Positions 31,434 through 42,485 are shown, counted from the first letter of the stretch. The stretch is DNA of 64,000 nt from Malachius bipustulatus (GCA_910589415.1 OU342630.1:24771867-24835866); one strand, 5' to 3'. A program made the numbers and translations. The notes: a model not told the origin generated them from the letters alone.

Positions 31434-32319
31434 TACAGGGTGGGCCACGGTATACGAAACGGAAGATTATGGCCGTGTCTCTGGATTTTAGGATCTTTTT
31501 ATTTTTGGAGTGGATAGAGATCCGGCAGAGGTACGTTTTAAAATTATATTCATAATGTACAGAGTGTCCCAACAGCATAAAACATATCAAAGTTATGTTT
31601 TTTTAAATGGAATGCTCCTATGTTATTACATTTTTAGATTGTCTGAAAAAATAAAATAAGATTGGCTTTTACAGTTGGTGTTTAAATTCAGAAGTTTTTG
31701 AGTTATAAACAAGTGAAAATCGTCATTTTTCAAGTTCAAGGCCCTGTACAACGAAAAGGGCTGAAGATAGAGAAAAACGGCTTACATGTCCCTATTTTAA
31801 CTTTTTATGTACTATCCTATGGTGTAGAAACATTTGTGCTTTCTTTGATGTTTTTATTTGGCGACTCGTGGAGAAATCTCAGAATTTTTAAAATTTTTTA
31901 TCACCCTGTATAAACATTTCATCTACATCGTAGGATAGTAGGTACATGAAAAGTTAAAATAGGGACATGTAAGCCGTTTTTCTCTATCTTCAGCCGTTTT
32001 CGTTGTACAGGGCCATGAACTTGAAAAATGACGATTTTCACTTGTTTATAACTCAAAAACTTCTGAATTTAAGCACCAACTGTAAAAGCCAATCTTATTT
32101 TCTCTTTTCAGACAATCTAAAAATGCAATAACATAGGAGCATTCCATTTAAAAAAACATAACTTTGATATGTTTTATGCTTTTGGGACACCTGTACATTA
32201 TGAATATAATTTTAAAACGTACCTCTGCCGGATCTCTATCCACTCCAAGAATAAAAAGATCCTAAAATCCAGAGACACGGCCATAATCTTCCGTTTCGTA
32301 TACCGTGGCCCACCCTGTA
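31434..32319. mobile_element. CAGGGTG foldback element 5
   Basis: Termini TACAGGGTGGGCCACGGTATAC and its inverse around 32300-32319; TA at each end. Arms of about 430 bp are almost perfectly complementary (AAGCCGTTTTTCTCTATC against GATAGAGAAAAACGGC), with an internal TCACCCTGTATAAAC near the centre (31901). Frames across it are by-products. Confidence 0.9.
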
Positions 32320-32544
32320 TACAATATCTGTTAAGTCATTTACACGTAAAAACAAAGTCGCACCCGAAGTCGGGTGCGACTTTGTAAAATCGCGAGTAAA
32401 ATTGCGAAAAAAAGCGAGTTTTTCATCGAACTCGCTTTGGATATAAGAAATCTGTCGCAAAATAAAGGGCAAAACTTCTATCAATCCTAAGATCTCCGCA
32501 AATGGCACATGAAAAAACAGAATTGATATAACAAGTTATATAAC

Positions 32545-32765
32545 TAATATCAATGAAAAAACTTGTACAAAAGCTGCTGAGTTCCGTATCTCAAACGGGT
32601 CCCCGGATATCTTCAAAACACTGGAAAAATAATCTTTTTTTAACACCCTGTATCTCAAAAACGGTGCATTTCAGGACACAAGTTAATAAGAAATTTCTTG
32701 TTCATTTTTGAGCAAAGACTCAGCCCTTAAATTGTTTCGGTGTTATTTACATAAACCCTTTATCA
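32545..32765 (-). repeat. Fragment of foldback family 17
   Basis: GAGTTCCGTATCTCAAACGG, CACCCTGTATCTCAAAAACG and TTTCGGTGTTATTTA match the right parts of the copies at 52045-52240 and 61780-61967. Confidence 0.65.
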
Positions 32766-34297
32766 AAAACGTCAATAATATTTAATAACATGAATAAAAT
32801 CAAAAATATTGGTAGTTGGAAGAGGATCTTTAAATTTCATAAGATTTCATTTAGCACTTGGGTGCTCAGGATTGGGATGGAACAAAAAATATCATTTTTT
32901 GTATTAAAAAGTATGAAAACAACAATACTCGAAGTAACTCAAAGAAATAAGGTCGTATCGACAAGATCTTTTCAATTTATCAAGAAACTCCTCCAACTTC
33001 CTAAATTATATGCTAAAAGTCCGTGAGTAGTTTTTCTAACTGCAATCTACAGAGCGATTTCTTTTAATTACTCTTGCCTGAGACGAATAAAGCAGACATC
33101 AAACGTCTTTAGAAGGCCTTGATTGCATCCAGGAGTGTTCATTTCCTTTCATGTTCTTAATGAGACCGTATCCATTCTTTCCCACAACGTATAATCAGCA
33201 ATTTCCTTGGAATATGATCAAACAGAATCGATTTTAGTGAGCTTAATGCCGAAGCAAATATCGTCAGCTATCCATTCCTATGCAAATCCCCTGCATCGTG
33301 CCGAGTTTTTATCCTTTCAACTCTAGCTAGTTTAATTTAAGTCATGTCTACATTTACTATTATTATTAAATCAAAGTGTATGTTGCTGGTAGCGCATCAA
33401 TTTTACGCTGAGAATGCAAGCCAATTCATGACACCCTTAGTCATATTGTATTTTGATAATACTGTGCAGCAATATAAATTTATCATCCTATTAATAATAA
33501 ACTTTCATTGGACTTGAAAATTTTCAATGTAGACGCATTACTAATACATTATAATGCAGAACTTTTTCATTGCCTGAAAACGATTCATCTGCATTTCCGG
33601 ATTGGAAAGGGTTTTAACAGGATTAAAAAATCCAATATGAAAGTACTTGACTTATTCATGAACTGGTAACAATTATTTAGGAATGGCAGAATTATTCATA
33701 AAATAATATGTTTTCAGATGATGCAATATGAATTATTATGAAGTAGGTAATATTTGTGTGAAAAAATTCAACATGTATTTACATCTAAGTAGGTAACATT
33801 AAAAAATTGTATATCATCCTTGAACATTTCCTTCAATACAAATTAGAATTGTATACCACCACGAATTTTTCCTTTTTTTTTTGCTTTAATGGAGCCTTAC
33901 CCAGCTACAACTCCGAGCTTCTGCCATAAAACTATATAATATGTCCATTTATTCCGTAAAAAAATCAACTATTACCTAGTACAACTTTTTTAAAGAGATC
34001 TTCAAAAAAAATTTGTACCTACCTAGGTACTTATCAGTTCTTGAAATTGTTCTTAGCCTAGAAATTTTTTCGTACAACTATATAGTAGTTCCATTGAGCT
34101 GTTTTTTAGAGCTTCAACATCAAACATGTGAATAGCTGTGATGATAGCCAACCTTCTCAGAGGAGATAGCACTTGAAAAAGAAGGTACTTCAACTAGTGA
34201 TTACTTACTTAGGTATTGTTAAAACTTCCGTACAAACTTGTGCACAAGATATTATACAACTAGTGATTGTACCAATTATTTAGATACGAGTATAATA
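32766..34297. other. AT-rich DNA without recognisable features
   Basis: The part 33040-33330 is less AT-rich and shows no repeat motif; it may be unique host DNA. No splice-bounded frame was found. Confidence 0.35.
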
Positions 34298-34740
34298 TAC
34301 AGGGTGTCTTGTTAAGGTTGGCCACCGGCCATATCTCGGAAACTAATGGGCCTATAACCTCAAAATAAAAAATTTCCAGACATAAGTGATCACGAGAAAT
34401 TCAATGAAAATATTTTCAAGATGGCCGCACTTCCGGAAATACCGGAAGTTGACACCTACTTCGTTATTTTAACGGAAACACCCTGTAAATTATTATATTT
34501 TTTAAATATCTGAGGAAATTGAATACAGTTGGTTTTCACCATTAGAATTTAGATGGAGCGGTTTATGAGTTATAAACAAGTGAAAATCGAAAATTTTTAA
34601 TCTCAAAGCAGTGTAGAACTAGAACGGCTTAAGATATCTAAAAACGGTTTACATGTCCCTATCTTAACTTTTCACATAGTATCCTACTATATGGTTTAAA
34701 TTTTAATACAGGGTGATGAAAAATCGGATAATTTTCACTT
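34298..34740. mobile_element. CAGGGTG foldback element 6 (half copy of element 7 family)
   Basis: Starts TACAGGGTGTCTTGTTAAGG and matches the left arm of 42486-43510 base for base over long blocks (GGCCATATCTCGGAAACTAA, CTTCCGGAAATACCGGAAG). It stops at the family centre, AATACAGGGTGATGAAAAA, so the right arm is missing. Confidence 0.8.
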
Positions 34741-34929
34741 AATAATAATGTGAATAATGTAAAAATATGTAATAATAACACTTTTCATTTCACTTATTAT
34801 AATAATAACATATTTTATATCATCAAAATATGTTTCACCTAACCGTAATCTGTAACTTTGCCTTCTATCTTTCAGCATCGACGTCTTTAGTTTTGCCCAG
34901 AGTGCAAATGCAAGACACATCAATCTGGA

Positions 34930-35200
34930 CGCAATCCGTTAATCTGGGCGTAGGTGATTAATGAGGCATTAAACGGTGTGGTGAGTGCGATCTCACCTAT
35001 CCAGGGCGACAACGGTCGTCTTCTTCAATCGGACGGGCGCCGATCGTCGCATCCGTCAATGTCGGTCTGCGATTCGATGGGAGGCTAATCCTTATCAGTC
35101 GCGCGCTTCATTGGACAGGTCAACCCGCACACTGAATCAAGGTCTAGGGACAGTACATAAATCAGGGAAAGTTTCTCACTAGATGGTTCATCTGGATTCA
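34930..35200. promoter_or_regulatory. CpG-rich patch, possible promoter or 5' exon
   Basis: Stands out by CpG content (GCGCCGATCGTCGCATCCG). On the minus strand it ends CTGGATAG|GTGAGA, a consensus donor near 34990-35000; the plus strand has GTGTG|GTGAGT near 34978. No frame is convincingly coding through the donor, so an untranslated first exon is one reading; a transposon fragment is another. Confidence 0.3.
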
Positions 35201-36240
35201 GAATGTAGTAAGGTGAGTATGTAGGCCAGCATGTTTAACAAGCACTTATCGTGTAGTCATTAACGTAGGTAGATGGATTCATTTAGGGAAAAAGGCAAAT
35301 TTTTTTAAATATGTATATTGCTTCATATTCGTCACTTAACCTCTATATCATTTTTATAGTCTTGGAATTTCTGTTAATTTGATTTCACGTAGAAGTTTTT
35401 GGAAGATAAAGAAATCCTTATGGCAAACATGTTGCTTTTGATGTTTCTTTCGGATAAATAATAACTGATAAATTGAAAGGGTGTAATGGCTTTTTAGACA
35501 TTCTTTTTGCATTTGAAGTTTTCTAAGATAATGCTGGGCAATTTTCATTGCAAAAATATTGATGTGACATTGCCTGAGTAATTTTAATCTCAAAAGGAGA
35601 TAAAAAAGGAAACAAATATCTCAAAAACGGTGCGCCGTGTGAAAATTAGGTATATGCAAAATGCAGGTGCTATTGAACAAATATCTTCTATTTGCGATAT
35701 AATGAGTGGCGTAGAAGATAAGGGAGGAAAAAGTGGGCAAGAAAATGAAAAAATGAAAATGAATCCTACCCCACTGGAAGACTTCTACGAAACCTCAAAT
35801 AGCAAAATTAATGTGTTTGTTAATTGTTCATATCGAGTTTAATCAAAATTGGTTCCAATTTACACGAGTTATAACATAACATAAAACTGTTATATTATTA
35901 TTTTATTTTAATTTCGAAAACGAAGCGTTTTTGGAGAATGTTTATTGAGCAGAAACTGTTTGTTTTTTTTTTTTAAATATTTTTTTATATTTTAATGAAG
36001 CAATGCAAATTGCTCCGTTTTACTAGGTACAATCACGGTTTCCTCCTTTTTGAATTAGTAAGAGATAGGTAATTTCAGGCCTAGAATCCTGAAGTATTTC
36101 TAAAGTTTCTCGTAAGTAAAATCGGGTGCAATAAGTGATAGATTATTTAATAAATAGACGTCGAATAGGAAAGGTTTTATCCGATCGTCGCATTTCATGG
36201 AATCCAGCTTGCCTGGTGTCACGAACTTATCGCTTGCGAT
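35201..36240. other. AT-rich DNA, no supported gene
   Basis: A 70-codon plus-strand frame at 35630-35842 is Lys/Glu/Met-rich and without family resemblance. No splice signals settle it. Confidence 0.3.
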
Positions 36241-36243
36241 AGC

Positions 36244-36265
36244 CGATTACCTACCTACCTACCTA
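36244..36265. repeat. (CCTA)n microsatellite
   Basis: ACCTACCTACCTACCTACG, a simple repeat common in several insect genomes. Confidence 0.8.
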
Positions 36266-36449
36266 CGACGTGAAGTCGCGGCAGGAATTATTAAATTTAT
36301 AATAACATTTATCTACGAGTGATTCATAAAATGAACTTTTTTAGACGTTTCTTAGTTCATAAAATGTATAATTATCTTGAAGAGTGAAATAAAGTAGTTT
36401 GGGTGAAATAAAGTGCCATAGCGGTTCATTATTTAACGCTAAATCTGTC

Positions 36450-36640
36450 ACGTTAGTGCACGCTCGCCGACTGGCAAGTAGTGCGCGGAAAGCGGAGCGG
36501 CTCAGTCGGCAGTCGGGGCGTTCGCAACTAGCAACAACAACTGAACACGACACGCTGAAGGCTGAACGCTGAATTACATTGTATCCCGATTTATAACTAC
36601 CATGCACCTATACTAGAGAAACGTCGCAGTTTATTAGCAG
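36450..36640 (+). promoter_or_regulatory. CpG-rich patch, candidate promoter/5' UTR
   Basis: GC-rich (GTGCGCGGAAAGCGGAGCGG) with an insect-type initiator CTCAGTCGGC near 36504, followed by AACTAGCAACAACAACTGAAC, a composition often seen in 5' UTRs. A well-placed ATG (CTAAAATGG) lies 190 bp downstream. No TATA box. The minus-strand frame across it is not considered coding. Confidence 0.35.
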
Positions 36641-36698
36641 AGCGCCAGATCTATGTACAATTATTAATATTTTGTGTTTTTCGTCGTTTATACCTAAA

Positions 36699-36936
36699 AT
36701 GGATAACATTGTAGATGCTTCAATGAATGAAATATCTTCTACCCCAGAAAAAATTATTTTTCAATCAAATGTGGCTATATAATTTATATATTTTATGTTT
36801 ACATTTAATCATGAATGAAATATCTTCCGCACTAGAAGAAATTCTTATTCCATCATATATGGCTGCACAAAATCTGTTAGGTACCTACCTCAAAAATCTA
36901 AAGAAGTGTATATTAAGCAATATGTCACCTTTATGA
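36699..36936 (+). other. Two duplicated short coding-like units
   Basis: The first ATG (36699) opens 27 codons whose C-terminal part is MNEISSTPEKIIFQSNVAI. A second ATG (36811) opens a frame starting MNEISSALEEILIPSYMAAQ. The two units share 17 identical bases at their start and stay alignable for about 60 bp at an 88-bp period. The second is followed by CTGTTAG|GTACCTACC, a possible donor, or runs on to TGA at 36934-36936. They could be duplicated first exons of a gene driven from the CpG-rich patch, or decayed repeats. Not recognised. Confidence 0.3.
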
Positions 36937-37070
36937 ACTGACGTGATGAAAAAAGCGTTAACAGCTTAAAAGAAACGCTTACATATAAAATATGAATGCA
37001 TTGGAAAGTTTTTTTTTTATAATAATAAATTTTCGTTCTAATTTAAGTCACTCGTAGATAAAATTTTGTA

Positions 37071-37198
37071 TGCAACATATGCATAAAGTGCCTTTTTTCA
37101 CTTCTGGGATTGCCGCATTCGCCTGCGGCTCATGCGGTCAATCTTCCCAGTCGTGAAAAAAAGTACCACTTTATGCACTTGTTGCATAAATAACTATT
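37071..37198. repeat. Variable-stem hairpin element H4
   Basis: Arms GCATAAAGTGCC-TTTTTTCAC and GTGAAAAAAAGTACCAC-TTTATGC, middle GCCGCATTCGCCTGCGGC, right end GCATAAATAACTATTC. Confidence 0.75.
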
Positions 37199-37476
37199 CT
37201 GTTTTCTGGTTTTATTTAATTCAGTCGAGCATTTTTTTTATTCTTTACAAGCGATGCGAATTTTCATCCAACAATTTTTTGCGTCCGTAAATACGCGAAA
37301 TAAATGCAAACCAAAGGTAAATATTTAATACAAATCAGGCGATTGCAGTTTTTGCATCCCGCAAAAAGTCAACTTCGTATCGACGTTTATTATTATTTCT
37401 AGAAATCATTTTCTCAATTACAACCAATGAAAACGCGCCGATAAGTGTTTTGGAGATAGATGTTGTCATCATTTAT

Positions 37477-37485
37477 TATAAAAGG
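37477..37485 (+). promoter_or_regulatory. TATA box
   Basis: TATAAAAGG with a CTCACTT initiator-like site about 30 bp downstream. Confidence 0.5.
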
Positions 37486-38131
37486 TAGCACAGCCTTCCG
37501 GGAACGCTCACTTGGTCCTCACTTGGTCGTCACTTATTTTCTCGGTCACTTCTTCGTCTGTGCCGGATCGTTTCTGGATTATTGGTGTGTCCGTAACTTG
37601 TGTAGTACTTAGTCGAGATTCAGTTCTGAATTTATTATTTCGCGTCCGTCCGTAGTTTGAGGGTTGTGACCCGTGCAGTTTTAGGGAATTCTTAGACTAG
37701 CTCGCAGTAGTCGCAAGTTGTTTGAATAGAGTCCGTGGACAGTTTCCTTACGGTGTTGTGCTTCACCGTCCGTTGTGTTCCACCGCGTGCCCCGTGCAGT
37801 ATCTATTAGACCGCGACGTCGCCGATCCGTCCGATACCGCACCGACGCCGCTCCGCTTCGCAAAAGCAAGGTACGTTCTTAATCGGAATAAAACCGAGCC
37901 TTACACCCTTCATACACCCACACCAACCCACTCGATTTTTATTGACCTTTGTCTATTGACCTGGCTCCCAGACATCGACCTTCTAGGGAAGTTGTGGTTT
38001 TCTACCCATCGTTCTTTGCCGGGGTACGGTGACCACTGGTCCCGGACGCTCAGTGGGAAGTTAACCCTAGCCCGTTGCACACAGAAGCGAACCGGTGCTC
38101 CTGGAGCCTGGCCCGTAGAGATTGGCACACA

Positions 38132-38165
38132 TCACACACACACACACACACCCACACACACACAC
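38132..38165. repeat. (CA)n microsatellite
   Basis: Dinucleotide repeat with one interruption (CCC near 38151). Confidence 0.9.
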
Positions 38166-39169
38166 GGCTCGCCGGCTTTCATCCTTGTTTGTTGCTTTTA
38201 ATTCACGTACCACCGCCGCTTATCGGATACACCGATCGCTCGTTCTGATCCCGTACTGGTAGGTACCTACTTAATTTAATTCAGTCACGAGTTGTTTTAT
38301 TTGATTTTTTTTTTACTGACAGTGTAACCCTAATAAAGATTGATCTGTGTTTCATTTATAATACCCCTATATCTCATTTAATAACTAGGAGGAGTAAACT
38401 GCAAAGTATCATTTACACCACTAAAAGTCACCAGATTAAATCACCAGATTTTTTTTGGCGGCAAATTTGAATTGAAACAATAATTATTAATAAGGAAGAT
38501 AGGACTTGTTTTCGGTGTAGGAAATCTACTTTTCAGGAGAGACTCTACAGCAGTATCACAAATCATTGTGATTTGCATAATATATCAGTATTATAGTGCT
38601 GAATGATTTTCTGAATATAAATAGAATGAAATTTAATAATTTATAGATATTTCGAAGAATATTAAGGATATAATTATTAACATTCATATTAAATTGATTG
38701 AAAGTACTTTATTTTAGGCAATACTTATGTGACAAATTTAATGTAACATATAAATAATATATTTTATGTATGTATTATATCGTCGCTGTCAGTACGAAGG
38801 GGCCTATCTCAATATTTGGCGAAAATGAGTTATTCCCATAAAAATACTTAAAAGAACCATAACTATGTTGTGACGAACTGACATATCTCCATAAGAAACC
38901 GTGTGGCCATTATTCAATTTTAGCGGTGTGGCATATCTCATTTTAGACATAAAAATATTTTTGCGTACAGGCCAATGTCGAGATTGGCCTCTTCGTAGCA
39001 TCTAGTTACACGGTTTCCTGGCCAATCTCAACATATGCCTTTACGTTGTAATATTCTTGCAACATATTTAAGTTAGGCCCACATACCTAATAATATTTAT
39101 ACCTAATCAATCATTTTAAAATAGTTTAATTAACAGAAAGGTAGGTAAAAAGTTTTAATAATATAAATA

Positions 39170-39315
39170 TTAATTTATTAATGTCTATTTATGATATTAG
39201 TGTTAAAAGTGAAGTTTTATTTGTGAGTGGAAATGTTTGTGAAATGAGCGAAGCGAATTTTACAAATTTCACGAACATGATAAAATCACTTTTAAGACGA
39301 ATATCATACAATGGT
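39170..39315. repeat. Variable-stem hairpin element H5 (inverted, inside the transposon)
   Basis: Begins CTATTTATGATATTAGTG, then GTTAAAAGTGAAGTTTTATT, GAAATGAGCGAAGCGAATTT and a closing arm AAATCACTTTTAAGACG. It is the inverse of H1 (3955-4110) over most of its length. Probably inserted into the transposase gene's 5' part. Confidence 0.65.
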
Positions 39316-39395
39316 TTTTGTAAAACGCTCTATTTTGATAATAAAATTGATGAATTTAGAATGACACTCAACTTCAAATTACTCAAATTAAACTA

Positions 39396-40693
39396 GAGGG
39401 AGAAAAACGCGGTGGTCGTACTCAAGCTGCCGCCGAGAAAGATAAAATTTTCAAAGAAAGTACATATTGTTAAACACATTAACAGATTTCCACGTATAGA
39501 ATCTCATTACTGCCGTGCAAATACTCCAAGAGAATACTTAAACTCCGATTTGTCAATAACTAGAATGTACCAAATGTATATTGATGATTTAGAACCCAAT
39601 GCAAGTAAGCCATGTTTTCACTATACAGATTGATTTTTAGAAGCATGAATATATCATTCCATATGCCAAAAAAGGATATGTGTGGCTTATGTCGAATTCA
39701 GAATGATGGCACTGAAGAAGAAAAACTAAAAATTAAAGACCCTTACGAAAAACACATTTTAGAAAAAACCGCAGTACGAAATATAAAAGAAAAATGTAAG
39801 GCTGAGAAAGGCTTACAACTCAACGATTTTTAGTGGATGCTTTGATCTACAGCAAGTTATTAATCTGCCTATTTGCAGTGACGGTTCAGTGTTCTACAAA
39901 AGAAGATTAAGCGTTTTCAATTTGACGGTTTATAATCTAGCCAGTAGAAATTATTTTTGTTTTACCTGGCATGAAGGAGCAAGTGGTCGCGGTGCTTCTG
40001 AAATTGCAACTGCTGTATTTGACGTTCTAAAAAATTACGACCAAGAAAATAAAGTTAAATCTGCCAACCTGTTCGCTGATGGCTGCGGAGGGCAAAATAA
40101 AAACTCTATAATGGTCACTGCTCTTTTTTACGTAGTGTTAAATAGTAAAAATTTGAAAGAGGTATCTCTTCGCTTCTTCTCTCCTAATCATGGCCAAAAT
40201 GAAGGAGACTCGGCGCATAGTGCCATAGCTCATGCACGTAAGAAAGCTGGTGACTTGTTTACACCAAGCCAACTAGTGCCTGTATTTCGCCTAGCCAGGC
40301 AAAAAAAGCCTTACTTAGTTAAAACTCTAAATTTTGACGATTTTTATGATTTTAAAAAATTTAGCGAGGATTACAGATTTAAAACAATCAAAACCGACGA
40401 TGATGGCATTAATTTTAAATGGACCGACATCTTTGAGTTTTTAGTAAAAAAAGATCGTCCAAATACCTAATTTATTTTTTAAAACGAGTCATTTAGACAA
40501 TCAGTATCGATCCATAACCTTAAAACGAAAAACCGGAGGTACTATAACTCTTTCAAAGTTAAACAAAGAACCCAAGCCAATATCTTGGCTAAAATACAAC
40601 GACCTGATGGCACTATGCACGGGTATCAAACCTGTCATTAGATATCCTGAAGATGTTTTGTTTTATCGTTCTTTGCCACACACATCTGAGTAA
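39396..40693 (+). pseudogene. DUF7869-like transposase, frameshifted
   Basis: Reads across five pieces in shifting frames. RGGRTQAAAEKDKIF leads to INRFPRIESHYCRANTPREYL, then NISFHMPKKDMCGLC, then FDLQQVINLPICSDGSVFYKRRL and FTWHEGASGRGASEIATAV, then LFADGCGGQNKNS and FFSPNHGQNEGDSAHS, and finally LNKEPKPISWLKYNDL up to TAA at 40691-40693. Blocks such as ESHYCR, ADGCGGQNKN and H-x-NEGDSAHS belong to a family common in arthropod genomes that I remember as DUF7869-containing, transposase-like proteins; the Asp and Glu in the last two blocks are candidates for RNase H-fold catalysis. At least four frameshifts (near 39465, 39625, 39830 and 40465) make it inactive. The longest open piece is 39889-40470. 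Confidence 0.8.
39889..40470 (+). CDS. Longest open piece of the DUF7869-like transposase
   Basis: 193 codons without interruption. It contains the most conserved blocks, FADGCGGQNKNSIMVTALFY and NHGQNEGDSAHSAIAHARKK, which suggest the catalytic core. The open frame really extends upstream to about 39835 (FDLQQVINLP) with no ATG there; the listed start is arbitrary. It ends at TAA just before the frameshift near 40465. Confidence 0.75.
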   Translation: MFYKRRLSVFNLTVYNLASRNYFCFTWHEGASGRGASEIATAVFDVLKNYDQENKVKSANLFADGCGGQNKNSIMVTALFYVVLNSKNLKEVSLRFFSPNHGQNEGDSAHSAIAHARKKAGDLFTPSQLVPVFRLARQKKPYLVKTLNFDDFYDFKKFSEDYRFKTIKTDDDGINFKWTDIFEFLVKKDRPNT

Positions 40694-41310
40694 CGTATTA
40701 TTAATTAGCAGTAGAGTTGTGTTTTATTTTTTTGTTCAACCTGGATTATAGTAATTACCTGGGTGTAGAATTTTGTTTAATTTTTTCCTGCTGTCGTTTA
40801 AGTTTGAAATAATGCATTATAATGTTGTTTCTAAATAAAAATACGTGTTTAAGAAAATCTGATTTTTTTTAAACAGAAATATAATAGTTGATTTAGTTTT
40901 AACAAAGAGGCATATCTGCTTTGTCAAACAGCCAAACATTTGTTTTTGTTATTACGAACGGGCCTATCTTCTTAATAATTTATTTACAGAAAAAGTCCAA
41001 TATTTTCTTTCAAAAAAGATTATGTCCCAATGTTCTAAGTATACTTTTGTGCTATATATAAAAAAACAGGTTCTGATAATGAATTATATCTCGTGCTACA
41101 GACAAAATGAACAGTAGAGTTTTCTTTAAAACGTTCTCCTGAAAAGTTGTAAAATCAGAGATAGGCCCCTACGTACTGACAGCGGCGATATGACACATAA
41201 CATCGTAGATAAAGTTTTTATTTTACATTTAATAATATATAATTTGTGGATAAGTCAATTTTTTCAAACGGTATTATAAACAGCATTTTTCAGTTTTTGT
41301 AGGACCAGAT

Positions 41311-41520
41311 TCAAAGTGTGTTGTTGAAACTAACTTTATCACATACAGCAGTCCCTGTTTGGTCTAAATCCGCACCTTGTTCGATTGGAATATGTTCTTC
41401 AATTATTGGTGAAGTACGCATATAGAGTAGTTTTTCCAAAATCTTGTAGGTGACACTCTTTTCTTCCCGTTTCTTTGGAGGAGACATCCTCTCACTTGTA
41501 CTTGATGTAGGATTATCCAT
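41311..41520 (-). CDS. Hypothetical short protein in the outer element
   Basis: 69 codons on the minus strand, starting MDNPTSSTSERMSPPKKREEK. The N-terminus is Ser/Thr-rich followed by a basic PPKKREEK stretch that could act as a nuclear signal; the rest (YKILEKLLYMRTSP, HIPIEQGADLDQTG) has balanced composition. It lies between the inner and outer termini, so it may be the first exon or remnant of the outer element's own transposase. No family recognised. Confidence 0.3.
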   Translation of the reverse strand: MDNPTSSTSERMSPPKKREEKSVTYKILEKLLYMRTSPIIEEHIPIEQGADLDQTGTAVCDKVSFNNTL

Positions 41521-42409
41521 AATGGCCCTTGAAACCGTTTGCAGGATGAAAATGGAAAGCCAAAAATAATTTCAAAATTCTGAAAAGGATGTCTGTTCTC
41601 TAAAAAAAACTGAATGGGCTTCAAAAAGAACTTATTTGGTTTTGAAATAACTTTTAAAGAACTTATTTAGAACAACTTATAGGGTTTTGGAAATAACTGA
41701 TTATAAAACTGATGTGTCACATTCGACGCTGACATTGTAAACAATAATGACACAACAATAAAAAAACAAGCGTATATATAGTGTTGAGCGTTGCATAGAT
41801 TCAATTTCCTGTACAAGTTTTGCTGGGTGTAATTTTGCCTATGAATTGACCAATGAGAAGCATCTTTTTTTGGCGGTTTATTTAAATTTACTCCTCCTAG
41901 TTATTAAATAAGGTATAGTACCCTGATGTATTTTTTATTATATTGTATAGCTATTTGACAACGTAAGTACCTATGGTTGATTTATTGATTTATTTATGAG
42001 ATTGTTATTGTGATCTGTTTCCTTTAATCTGAATAAACCCGTTCATAATTTTATTTACGTAAGTACCTACCATTTTGTTTTTGATTTGTTTTGGAAGAAC
42101 TTGCACGGGTTCCATTTATTGTTAATTAAAATAAACGTGTTAATGTTTTGAGTCGTATTCTATGTCATTCCCCGTTATCTCGCCGACATCTTAGCTCCGT
42201 GAACGTGCCAGTCTACCAGGTAGGTGCGTAAAGAACATCGCCCTGATTAGTTCCTTTAATCTGGTGATAACTTAATCCGACCCCTGGCATTTTCTTTTCT
42301 CCACCGAGCTACCCTAGGGACAAGGGTACCGAGAAAGTACCATTGTGCATCAGGCACAGGGAAAACGCTGCGAGAACTTTCCCCCAGGGAGTAAACCCTC
42401 ACAAAAATC

Positions 42410-42420
42410 TGGCGCCCGAG
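42410..42420 (+). other. tRNA-type primer-binding site
   Basis: TGGCGCCCGAG matches the start of a tRNA-Lys-type primer site (TGGCGCCCGAA...). It lies seven bases after the ACA end of the LTR-like region. Confidence 0.5.
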
Positions 42421-42485
42421 AAGAATTTCCGCCGACGTACGTAAGTTTTCCCCAAGCCCCAGGGCGGCCTGTCACAATATGTTTA

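Larger units (their letters stand above)
38781..41187 (+). mobile_element. Inner DNA transposon with DUF7869-like transposase
   Basis: 30-bp termini CGTCGCTGTCAGTACG...GGCCTATCTC and, inverted at 41158-41187, CGCCGCTGTCAGTACG...GGCCTATCTC with two mismatches. ATAT lies on both outsides, a possible target duplication. Versions of GGC(C/A)TATCTC recur inside both ends (near 38801, 38882, 38930, 39018 inverted, 40909, 40969, 41155 inverted), as subterminal transposase sites often do. It carries the transposase pseudogene at 39396-40693. Confidence 0.75.
38382..41903. mobile_element. Outer TTAA-flanked inverted-terminal element
   Basis: 17-bp perfect termini TAACTAGGAGGAGTAAA (38382-38398) and their inverse (41887-41903), each bordered by TTAA (38378-38381, 41904-41907). 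TTAA targets are known for piggyBac and Sola3 elements; the terminus itself fits neither clearly. Without the inner element it would be about 1.1 kb. A minus-strand frame at 41311-41520 may be its own coding remnant. Confidence 0.75.
37461..42403 (+). mobile_element. LTR-like sequence split by a TTAA-flanked insertion
   Basis: Candidate solo or 5' LTR from TGTTGTCATC (37461) to CCCTCACA (42403), about 1.4 kb once the insertion at 38382-41903 is subtracted. It has TATAAAAGG at 37477-37485, a GC-rich transcribed-looking part with CTCACTTGGTC about 30 bp later, AATAAA at 38332-38337 and more AATAAA-type signals after 42040. Just beyond the end lies TGGCGCCCGAG, a tRNA-type primer site. No gag-pol follows, because foldback 7 begins at 42486. 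The left boundary is uncertain and no second LTR is in the window. Confidence 0.45.

Noticed and set aside
34985..35182. 65-codon plus frame in the 35-kb CpG patch
   Set aside because: Arg/Ser-rich translation without motif; donor positions do not fit its frame.
36341..36607. 88-codon minus-strand frame over the CpG patch
   Set aside because: Cys/Arg/Ser-rich translation typical of non-coding CpG-rich DNA; no splice or start context.
37722..38201. 159-codon plus-strand frame in the LTR-like region
   Set aside because: Composition follows the GC-rich and CA-repeat DNA; it runs through a (CA)n microsatellite and has no domain.
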